A DNA stretch of 7,502 nt from Ignavibacteriales bacterium (GTDB taxonomy: Bacteria > Bacteroidota > Ignavibacteria > Ignavibacteriales > Melioribacteraceae): assembly GCA_020059785.1 (NCBI GenBank), contig JAGVBL010000118.1:1-7502 (forward strand), in the 5' to 3' direction. Positions within the stretch are counted from its first letter, which is position 1. Every line of letters starts with the position of its first letter. The position numbers and the translations under genes were made by a program. Positions 1 to 6,836 of this stretch are shown piece after piece. The notes beneath the pieces were generated by a model. It saw only the letters and a program-made list of their open reading frames with translations. It had not been told where the DNA came from and did no database searches.

Positions 1-2
1 AA

Positions 3-974
3 TATCCGTTTGCAGATATTATTTCTTACATTCCTATCGACACTCCAATTTTAACGGAACGTTTCTTGAACTATGTCCGGCCAAATATTGCAATATTTAT
101 GCGATACGATATTTGGCCAAACATGATATGGAAACTGGATAAAAAGAAAATACCTTATTTTATTGTTGATGCTACGATGCGTTCCCAAACAAAGCGGAAA
201 CTTCCGCTTGTTTTCGATTTTCATAAATCGCTTTTCTCAAATATAACCGGTGTTCTAACTGTATCCGAAGATGATGCGGTCAATTTCAAAGATTTTGGAA
301 TCCATTACAGCAAAATTGAAATTGTTGGTGATACCAGGTTCGATCGTGTATTTACTAAGAGCATTGATGCTAAATCGAAAAAACTGTTTAAAGAGAATTT
401 TTTTGACGGCAAGAAAGTTTTTGTTCTGGGCAGCTCATGGGAAAGCGATGAAGACGTTATGCTGCCGGCTTTAATGAAACTGATGGAATACGATCAGTCC
501 GTAATTACAATTATTGTTCCGCATGAACCGACAATTCCGCATCTGGAACGAATTGAAAATACTTTGTTTAATTATTACAGCTCAATAAGATTTTCTTTCA
601 TGAATAATTACAATAATGAACGCGTAATAATTGTTGATTCTATCGGGATTTTGCTTACACTTTACACTTATGCAGATGCGGCTTATGTTGGCGGTAGTTT
701 TAAACAGGGAATTCACAACGTTCTTGAACCGGCCGTTTATGGTATTCCTGTTCTCTTTGGTCCCAAAATTGAAAATAGCAGAGAAGCTAATTCTCTTGTT
801 TCCATGGGAGGCGCACTTGTTGTCCGTAATAAGAATGAAGCATACCGCGCATTAAGAAAAATATTTACAGATGATAAATATAGATCCGGAATGGGAAAAA
901 TATCTGCAGATTTTGTAAAACAAAATACCGGCGCAACGGATAAAATACTTAAAAGAATCTATTTACAATTGTAA
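3..974 (+). CDS. kdtA: 3-deoxy-D-manno-octulosonic acid (Kdo) transferase, 5'-truncated by window edge
   Basis: This enzyme (also called WaaA, glycosyltransferase family GT30) transfers Kdo from CMP-Kdo to the lipid A precursor at the cytoplasmic face of the inner membrane, beginning the LPS inner core. The frame is open from the left edge, so the true start lies upstream. A TTG at nt 66 lies inside conserved sequence and is not a credible start. About 323 residues are visible against a usual 410-430, so roughly the first 100 residues, including the N-terminal membrane anchor and the catalytic-base region, are missing. Visible family marks are the R-Y-D-I-W-P-N segment at nt 102-122 (matching the usual E-L-W-P-N or K-Y-E-F-W), the V-G-D-T-R-F-D-R segment near nt 325-348, and the C-terminal GT-B nucleotide-sugar site G-G-S-F...G-I-H-N-V-L-E-P-A followed by F-G-P-K-I-E-N-S-R-E-A (about nt 690-790). 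The stop is TAA at 972-974. The family call is secure; substrate number (mono- or bifunctional) cannot be read. Confidence 0.93.
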   Translation, partial: YPFADIISYIPIDTPILTERFLNYVRPNIAIFMRYDIWPNMIWKLDKKKIPYFIVDATMRSQTKRKLPLVFDFHKSLFSNITGVLTVSEDDAVNFKDFGIHYSKIEIVGDTRFDRVFTKSIDAKSKKLFKENFFDGKKVFVLGSSWESDEDVMLPALMKLMEYDQSVITIIVPHEPTIPHLERIENTLFNYYSSIRFSFMNNYNNERVIIVDSIGILLTLYTYADAAYVGGSFKQGIHNVLEPAVYGIPVLFGPKIENSREANSLVSMGGALVVRNKNEAYRALRKIFTDDKYRSGMGKISADFVKQNTGATDKILKRIYLQL

Positions 975-993
975 TGTTAGATTTAATAAATTC

Positions 994-1030
994 ATTACGT
1001 CATTCTATATTTTATTATGTCATTTTTATA
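994..1030. repeat. Imperfect direct repeat with 20-base period between kdtA and the kinase gene
   Basis: Two near-identical blocks, ATTACGTCATTCTATA (994-1009) and ATTATGTCATTTTTATA (1014-1030), start 20 bases apart, about two helical turns. They fill the middle of the 90-base gap, ending 34 bases before the kinase ATG. Such spacing fits a dimeric regulator binding one face of the DNA, but the AT-rich background makes chance similarity possible. No convincing -10/-35 or Bacteroidota-type TAnnTTTG promoter was identified in the gap, and no strong hairpin follows kdtA. Confidence 0.35.
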
Positions 1031-1064
1031 AATTGATTTCAAATTTCTTCCGGGTAATTCATTA

Positions 1065-4000
1065 ATGAATTCTTCAATAGATAAGACCTTCGACTTTTCA
1101 AAATCCGATTCGCTTTACCGCAATATTTTAGAAACTGTTCCTGTTGGAATTCTGGTTTTCAACAATGAGTTCCTGGTAAAATTTGTGAATAACAATTTTT
1201 TCCATTTCAGCGGTGTAATTAACGGAAAGCCAGTGGATATTTTAGGCAAAAGCATTTACGAGTACCGGCTTTTCGAAGAAGTTGATTTAAGAAAAGATCT
1301 TAACGAATTACGAGACGGAAGTGCATTCGAAAAAGAACTTGATATGGCAAGAACTATTTCGGGTGTTAAAATTTCCATTATTGTTAAATGCGTTCCCATT
1401 TTATTAGAAGGAAAGTTTAACGGCGGAGTTATTATTGTTGAAGATGTTAAAATCAATCCTTCTAAAGAGGAAATAGCGTTTATTCACTCACAAAGCTTTC
1501 AAAACTTTCTTAACCTTGTTAGCGATAGTTATTTGTTTGTTGATAAAGACGGTTTGATCAAATTAAGCTCTCCTAAAGGATTTGAAGATTTTTCATTTCT
1601 TTTTGAACCGGAAATTTCAAGGGGAACTAAACACCCGCAAAAACTCTCGGGAATTCTATTCAAGAAACTTCTGGAAGCGGCTGTTTCATCAAACAAAACT
1701 ATCTGGACGGAATTACCATTTATAAAAGCTAATACTGAACATAGAGCAAGCCTTACTTTAATTCCAATAATTGAAGAAGGATCGAAAGCCGAGCTTGTTA
1801 TTGTACTTGTAAAAGATATTACTAAAGAATCTGATACCATTACAATTAATGACGAGGAAATTAAAGAACTGAGAAAGTATCAGCAGATTACTGCAAAGGT
1901 TCTTGACGGTGTGATCGGCTTCGATAAAGAAGGAAGAATATTATTCTGGAATGAATCGTCAGCAAGATTATTCGGATTAACACGTAGTGAGGTTTACGGA
2001 AAATTTATTGGTAAAATATTTCAGCAGATTGATCTCCCTTATTTTGAAAGTATGATCGATAAGTTGAAAGAAAATAAATACTGGGAAGGTGAATTAAAAA
2101 TCGGCGCAGATGAAAGCGTTGCAGAATATTTTTCTGTTAAGATCGGAATAGTTGAAGAAGATTCTGAAGAAAATTATTACATGTTATGCTCTAATGTAAC
2201 GCACAAAGTTAAAAGTGAAAAGGAATTAAGACAGTCAGAAGAAAAATTCAGAAATATTGTAATTAATTCCCATGAATATATATGTATTCTCGACTTAAAT
2301 GGAAAGATTATCTATGCAAATCCTTATTTTATTGAGTCGTTTGAGTTTACTATTGAAGAACTTACCAGAATGAATTTTGGAGATCTTGTTGATACTTCTT
2401 ATCTCAATCAATACCGGTTCGATGTAAATGAATTAACTTCATACAGCTCACAATCGATAGAATTGCCATTGATTAATAAAAAACGTCAAAGGATTTATGT
2501 GCTTGCAAGTTTTTCGGCAGCCTATGACGTTAATAATTCGATTCAATATTACAGTGTTATACTTACTGATATAACTCTTAAAAAAGAATCGGAAAAGGAT
2601 TTACTTTTAATAAGATCTATTTTCGAAGCATCGCATGATGGAATTGCACTTATAAGCAAAAAGAAGTTTGTACTTGTTAACGATTCATTTGTCCGAATGT
2701 TTGGTTATAGAAGTGCAAGCGAAATTATAGGTCAGGATCCTCTCGATTTTGTAGACAAAGATGATATTCTTAAAGTAAGCAGATATATTTTAAGTGCGGA
2801 AGAAGGGAGCGATTCACCGGCTCGTTACGACTTTAAGGGTAGAAGAAGAAATGATTCTATAATAGAACTCGAAAATTCTGTTTCATTTTACGAAACTAAT
2901 GATGAAAAATTTATTGTCTGGGTCTTAAGAGATATTACCGAGGAAAGGAAAGCACAGGAAGCATTACAGGTATCGGAAGAGAGATATAGAAGTATTTCTG
3001 AAAATATAAAAGAGAGTTTCTATACGGTTGAACTTGAGGAGGGGAAACTTCAAACTGTTTTCTATACCCCGGCTATTAAACAGATAACCGGTTATGGTGC
3101 TGAAGAATTTTTAGGTGATGAAGAAAAGTGGCATAGAATAATTTATCCTGATGATTTTGAAATTACGGTATCAAGGATGCATAATTTATATAACGACCGT
3201 TCCCGTAATTTCGAAGTCTTTGAATATAGAATAATCGATGCGCTGGGAAACATCATCTGGATTGAAAATAAAGTTACCGTCAAAAGAAATAATAGGGGCG
3301 ATATACAAAAAATATTCGGCGTTGTAATAGACAATACAATTAGCAAACGTGCCGAAGAAGAGCTTAAAAAATCCGCCTCGGAATTGAAGGAGCTCAATGA
3401 GGCAAAAGACCGCTTCATTTCAATAATTTCGCACGACTTAAGAACGCCATTCAGTTCAATACTGGGATTCACCGATTTTCTGTTATCGGATGACCCGGAT
3501 ATTACAGACGAAAAACGCGATCAGTATGTTAGGTATATACAGGAATCGGCTAAGAGCATGCTTGGACTTGTTAATTCACTTCTCGATTATACACGTCTTC
3601 AAACCGGGAAAATTAAATTTGAGCCGGAAAGAATTAATGCTCGGTCGGTTGTTGAAAAATCGATACAAATTTTATCCGGTGCTGCTTTACAAAAGAAAAT
3701 TGCATTAGTTTCTAATCTGGATAAGGACTTTTTCATTCATGCCGATGAAGGGTTAATTCTGCAAGTCTTTAATAATCTTATTTCCAATGCTATTAAATTC
3801 ACAAATCCGGACGGACATATAACAGTAAATGCTCTTGTTGATATAGAAAAGCGTCACGTTAAATTTTCTGTTGAAGATAGCGGCGTTGGTATGAAGAATG
3901 AAGATATGACAAAACTTTTTAAGGTTGATGCCAAGTTTACAACACCCGGTACAGCCGGAGAAAAGGGGAGCGGACTTGGTCTTTCTCTTGTTGCTGATAT

Positions 4001-4466
4001 TGTAAGAAAACACGGCGGTGATATCTGGGTTGAAAGTGAAGTTGGGAAAGGTTCAAAATTTTATTTTACTATACCTATTGCATCAACTAATATCTTACTT
4101 GTGGATGATATTAAAACCGATCGTTTGCTATACTCAAAACTTATTAAGAACTTGATTCCTCAATACAATATAATTGAAGCTGAAAACGGGAAAGTTGCGC
4201 TGGATATTATTAAACAAAGCTCTCCTGTACTTGTTATTTCCGATCATAAAATGCCGGTTATGACGGGATATGATCTTGTAAGACAATTGAATATAACCGA
4301 CCTTAGATACAAACCCCCGGTTATTATTCTTTCGAGTGATATTACTGATGTTGTTGTGAGTGAATATAAAGAGCTTGGAGTTGAATATATTTTCCAGAAA
4401 CCGGTAAATCTTAGCGACTTTAAAAACGCTATTCAAATGGCTTTACGCAAGGCGGTCTTCAGCTAA
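1065..4466 (+). CDS. Multi-PAS hybrid histidine kinase with C-terminal receiver domain
   Basis: A two-component sensor kinase of 1133 residues, expected to autophosphorylate on His and pass the phosphate to its own Asp. It has no signal peptide or membrane helix, so it should sense a cytoplasmic cue. Approximate order: PAS 14-130; degenerate PAS-like 142-255; PAS 270-385; PAS 392-507; PAS 515-630; PAS of the PAS_3 type 640-765 (ending in D-N-T-I-S-K-R-A-E-E-E-L); HisKA from about 780 with S-H-D-L-R-T-P and phosphoacceptor H790; HATPase about 890-1005 with N-box N908, G1 D938-S-G-V-G and G2 G968-S-G-L-G; receiver about 1010-1130 with D1014/D1015, phosphoacceptor D1060 (S-D-H-K-M-P), S1090 and K1112. 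All catalytic positions are intact. Short charged helices link the PAS modules (S-E-E-K-F-R and S-E-E-R-Y-R repeats). ATG at 1065 is chosen because the first PAS begins soon after; only a weak CGGG lies upstream. There is no HPt or response regulator beside it, so its partner and ligand are unknown. It may be read with kdtA from upstream. Confidence 0.95.
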   Translation: MNSSIDKTFDFSKSDSLYRNILETVPVGILVFNNEFLVKFVNNNFFHFSGVINGKPVDILGKSIYEYRLFEEVDLRKDLNELRDGSAFEKELDMARTISGVKISIIVKCVPILLEGKFNGGVIIVEDVKINPSKEEIAFIHSQSFQNFLNLVSDSYLFVDKDGLIKLSSPKGFEDFSFLFEPEISRGTKHPQKLSGILFKKLLEAAVSSNKTIWTELPFIKANTEHRASLTLIPIIEEGSKAELVIVLVKDITKESDTITINDEEIKELRKYQQITAKVLDGVIGFDKEGRILFWNESSARLFGLTRSEVYGKFIGKIFQQIDLPYFESMIDKLKENKYWEGELKIGADESVAEYFSVKIGIVEEDSEENYYMLCSNVTHKVKSEKELRQSEEKFRNIVINSHEYICILDLNGKIIYANPYFIESFEFTIEELTRMNFGDLVDTSYLNQYRFDVNELTSYSSQSIELPLINKKRQRIYVLASFSAAYDVNNSIQYYSVILTDITLKKESEKDLLLIRSIFEASHDGIALISKKKFVLVNDSFVRMFGYRSASEIIGQDPLDFVDKDDILKVSRYILSAEEGSDSPARYDFKGRRRNDSIIELENSVSFYETNDEKFIVWVLRDITEERKAQEALQVSEERYRSISENIKESFYTVELEEGKLQTVFYTPAIKQITGYGAEEFLGDEEKWHRIIYPDDFEITVSRMHNLYNDRSRNFEVFEYRIIDALGNIIWIENKVTVKRNNRGDIQKIFGVVIDNTISKRAEEELKKSASELKELNEAKDRFISIISHDLRTPFSSILGFTDFLLSDDPDITDEKRDQYVRYIQESAKSMLGLVNSLLDYTRLQTGKIKFEPERINARSVVEKSIQILSGAALQKKIALVSNLDKDFFIHADEGLILQVFNNLISNAIKFTNPDGHITVNALVDIEKRHVKFSVEDSGVGMKNEDMTKLFKVDAKFTTPGTAGEKGSGLGLSLVADIVRKHGGDIWVESEVGKGSKFYFTIPIASTNILLVDDIKTDRLLYSKLIKNLIPQYNIIEAENGKVALDIIKQSSPVLVISDHKMPVMTGYDLVRQLNITDLRYKPPVIILSSDITDVVVSEYKELGVEYIFQKPVNLSDFKNAIQMALRKAVFS

Positions 4467-4476
4467 AACGATTTTA
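4464..4476. other. Short dyad spanning both convergent stop codons
   Basis: TAAAA-CGA-TTTTA forms a 5-base-pair stem with a 3-base loop. It contains the TAA stop of the kinase (4464-4466) and, on the other strand, the stop of the debranching enzyme (4474-4476). A T-rich run follows on the + strand. It could act as a very weak bidirectional terminator, but the stem is only A-T pairs, so it may simply result from two facing TAA codons. No other hairpin separates these convergent genes. Confidence 0.25.
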
Positions 4477-6615
4477 ATTTTTCTTTCTAATTACTATACC
4501 TGTTGTTGATTCAACTTTAATTACATTTTCTGCATCACGCAATGGTTTAATTCCCGCATTATTTTTATCGACTAATATTTCCCATTTTCCGTCTGGTAAT
4601 GGAAACTCTAATTCCATATTTTTATCGGCATTTAGAAGGACAATAAAAACTTCTCCCCCATAATTTATAGAGTAAGCCAGTCCAAATTTACTTAATGGAT
4701 GTTCCAGGAAAGAAATATTATCGTAGCCGGATCTTGAAAATGCCTCGTATTTTTTTCTAAGCTCTATTAGTCCCTTGTAATAATCAAACAGTTCTTTGTT
4801 TGTTTCAAAATGTTTGTAGTTGATATAATTTGTTTCGTTATCCTTATTATAGGAATTATGATCCATCCTTCCTCTTTCGGGATCGTTAACACGTATTCTA
4901 TGTGGAATTACTTTCGATCGGGCAAATTCCTGGCCGGCATGAATCATTGGAATGCCCTGAGCAGTAAGTATAAACAATGCTCCAAGTTTATTTAACTTTG
5001 TCTGAAGCGGAGTTAGTTTAACATGCTTATCCACGTTTTTAATTTTCGATTCAGGATTTACTTCTCTGCTGCCGATTCTAATAAAATCCCCTAAAGTATA
5101 TCCATCATGAGATTCAAGGTAATTGATCGAGTGTTCTTTTTTCTGAAAGAGTCCGAGTGTATCTCGCACCAATGTTCCGTTAACATAACTTTTGATACGT
5201 TTAACCGAATTATTGTTGAACCATTCGCCAAAGATCCATCCTAATCCGTTAAAAGGATTTTCTCCTTTAATTCCGTTTCTAATCTGGTCGTTCCATGCAG
5301 CATAACCTTTTTTAGAAAATCCATCGGGTGAGTATCCACCGCCGCCCCATGCTTCGCCTATTAGAATAACATTCGGATTGATCTGCAAAGCGCGTTGGCG
5401 TATCTCTTCAATTGTTTTCCAATCGATGAGAGTACTTAAATCAAAACGGAATCCGTCAACTTTATATTCTTTCATCCAGTGTAAAATGCTTTCAACAATT
5501 AACCGTCTTACCATTGGGCGTTCAGTTTTAAGATCGTTTCCGCACCAGCTTTGAGAAATATAATTACCTTTGCTATCAAGTCTAAAGTAATATTCTTTAT
5601 CAATCTGTTTTAGGTTACCAACTTCGTATTCCGAGAGATGGTTATATACAACATCCATAATTACAGCGATCCCTTCTTTGTGAAATGCTTTTACCATATC
5701 CTTAAAGTCTGTCGTCTGCTTTCCTTCTTTACCAATCCATTCATTCCATCTGAAATTATTCCATCTTTCGCTGTAATAAGATGCCGGTGCAAAGAATACG
5801 CCGGTCATATATCCCCAATGATTTCTTTCATAAGGATTCCAGGTGTTGAATTTCCCTTCAATAGAATCTCTATAAGGAATTTCGCAATAACCAAACTCCT
5901 GAGCCGGTAAAATTTCTACTGCGTTAACACCAAGCGTCTTTATATAATCAATTCCGCCTTTTTTCCCTTTTTCAATTAATCCTTGATATGTGCCACGGTT
6001 TTTTACCCCGGAAGATTTATGAGCGGTCATATCTCTAACATGCATTTCATAAATAATTAAGTCGCGCCAATCAAATTGTAACCACGATGTACCTTGCCAG
6101 TCATATGGTAAATCTTTAACAACAATAGAACGTCTGGGATTTAAATATGTTGTTTTAGTTGCAACTGCTTTTGAATACGGATCAACACAGATTGGTTTAT
6201 TAGTATTGCTAAAATCTTCCCCTTTATTATAAACTTTATATCCGTAGAACAATCCGTATAGTTCACCTTCAAGTTCTGCTTCCCATACTCCGTCATTATC
6301 CTTTAGCATAAAAAATTCTTTACACTTTTTATCCTCGGGTTTTTCAAAAGTACAAAGCCGCACGCTTTCTGCAGAAGGAGCGAATAATCTAAAATAAGTT
6401 TTACCGTTTTCAACAAAGGAGCCGAGTCTTTTATCTGAATAGTATTTATCAAGCTCTTTATATCGTTTAATAAATTCAGTAGTATCCGGTTGATATACAA
6501 CCGTTCTTTTTTCTGTTACGAACAATTTTTCACCTATAATGTTTTGTGAAAGCGAAAGAAACAGTATTATAATTAAAAATGATCTGCTCATTATTGTTTT
6601 TGTTTGAATTGGCAT
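4474..6615 (-). CDS. Exported GH13 alpha-glucan debranching enzyme (pullulanase/isoamylase type)
   Basis: Predicted to hydrolyse alpha-1,6 branch points of pullulan, glycogen or starch-type glucans. The 713-residue product begins with a signal peptide: polar start, hydrophobic core around residues 11-23, possible cleavage after I-I-G at 26-28. It has no lipobox Cys, so it is probably periplasmic or secreted. A CBM48-like beta-sandwich covers about 65-130 (F-R-L-F-A-P; Y-G-Y-K-V). The GH13 barrel has region I D-V-V-Y-N-H 321-326, region II G-F-R-F-D-L-S with nucleophile D392, region III I-G-E-A-W-G with acid/base E421, and region IV E-S-H-D-G-Y-T-L with transition-state D504. W-G-Y-M-T at 267-271 resembles isoamylases, while H-A-G-Q-E-F at 559-564 and H-N-S-Y-N at 586-590 resemble type I pullulanases. 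A beta-rich C-terminal domain follows about 640. The start is either 6615 or the internal ATG at 6591 (M9), which gives a more typical signal peptide; neither has a clear ribosome site. It converges on the kinase gene with a 7-base gap. No SusC/D or transporter genes adjoin it. Substrate and CAZy subfamily are not certain. Confidence 0.92.
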   Translation of the reverse strand: MPIQTKTIMSRSFLIIILFLSLSQNIIGEKLFVTEKRTVVYQPDTTEFIKRYKELDKYYSDKRLGSFVENGKTYFRLFAPSAESVRLCTFEKPEDKKCKEFFMLKDNDGVWEAELEGELYGLFYGYKVYNKGEDFSNTNKPICVDPYSKAVATKTTYLNPRRSIVVKDLPYDWQGTSWLQFDWRDLIIYEMHVRDMTAHKSSGVKNRGTYQGLIEKGKKGGIDYIKTLGVNAVEILPAQEFGYCEIPYRDSIEGKFNTWNPYERNHWGYMTGVFFAPASYYSERWNNFRWNEWIGKEGKQTTDFKDMVKAFHKEGIAVIMDVVYNHLSEYEVGNLKQIDKEYYFRLDSKGNYISQSWCGNDLKTERPMVRRLIVESILHWMKEYKVDGFRFDLSTLIDWKTIEEIRQRALQINPNVILIGEAWGGGGYSPDGFSKKGYAAWNDQIRNGIKGENPFNGLGWIFGEWFNNNSVKRIKSYVNGTLVRDTLGLFQKKEHSINYLESHDGYTLGDFIRIGSREVNPESKIKNVDKHVKLTPLQTKLNKLGALFILTAQGIPMIHAGQEFARSKVIPHRIRVNDPERGRMDHNSYNKDNETNYINYKHFETNKELFDYYKGLIELRKKYEAFSRSGYDNISFLEHPLSKFGLAYSINYGGEVFIVLLNADKNMELEFPLPDGKWEILVDKNNAGIKPLRDAENVIKVESTTGIVIRKKN

Positions 6616-6770
6616 ATTTCGAGCAGCAAGTTAATGAATTATCGAAATGTTTTGAAATAATTTGATAGAGGGAATCATTAATGTTCCATCAGGGGTTATT
6701 TAAGTAAGACCATTTTTTAGATTGAACAAAATTGCCGGCATTGAGAGTGTAAATATAAATAGGCGGATGG

Positions 6771-6820
6771 TGAATTATTAATGTTGAATTGTGAATTATG
6801 AATTCCGGGTTGTTTGAATT
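6771..6820. repeat. Cluster of five TGAATT hexamers in the intergenic gap
   Basis: TGAATT occurs at 6771-6776, 6785-6790, 6792-6797, 6799-6804 and 6815-6820, the middle three exactly 7 bases apart. Two of the copies also make GAATTC sites (6800-6805 and 6816-6821). The cluster lies in the 6616-6836 gap, which has no gene. The rest of that gap holds one GC-rich palindrome, TGCCGGCA (6733-6740), and otherwise AT-rich sequence that must include the leader of the debranching enzyme. It may be a slippage-derived degenerate tandem repeat or a multi-site operator; the sequence does not decide. Confidence 0.5.
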
Positions 6821-6836
6821 CGTTAACTAACTGAAG

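Noticed and set aside
66..68. TTG as the start of the Kdo transferase
   Set aside because: The frame is open and conserved-looking from nt 3 (Y-P-F-A-D-I-I...), and the family's N-terminal domain would be missing; the real start is outside the window.
271..855. Short + strand open frames at 271-474 and 631-855 inside the Kdo transferase
   Set aside because: They lie wholly inside the conserved kdtA frame and have no recognisable protein features.
1256..4436. Open frames on the - strand and in another + frame within the kinase gene (for example 3143-3472 -, 4134-4436 -)
   Set aside because: They are antisense or off-frame shadows of a gene with continuous conserved domains, with no motifs of their own.
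4810..5910. Short + strand open frames opposite the debranching enzyme (4810-4995, 5638-5910)
   Set aside because: They are antisense to conserved GH13 sequence with no initiation signal or family resemblance.
4474..6615. Polysaccharide utilisation locus around the debranching enzyme
   Set aside because: No SusC/SusD pair, transporter, other glycosidase or sugar regulator is present in the window.
6733..6740. TGCCGGCA palindrome as an operator or terminator
   Set aside because: It is only 8 bases, has no loop or T-run, and its flanks do not extend the symmetry.
6740..6790. Possible -10-like TATATT on the - strand as promoter of the debranching gene
   Set aside because: No acceptable -35 or Bacteroidota -33/-7 partner lies at proper spacing, and such AT-rich hexamers are common by chance here.
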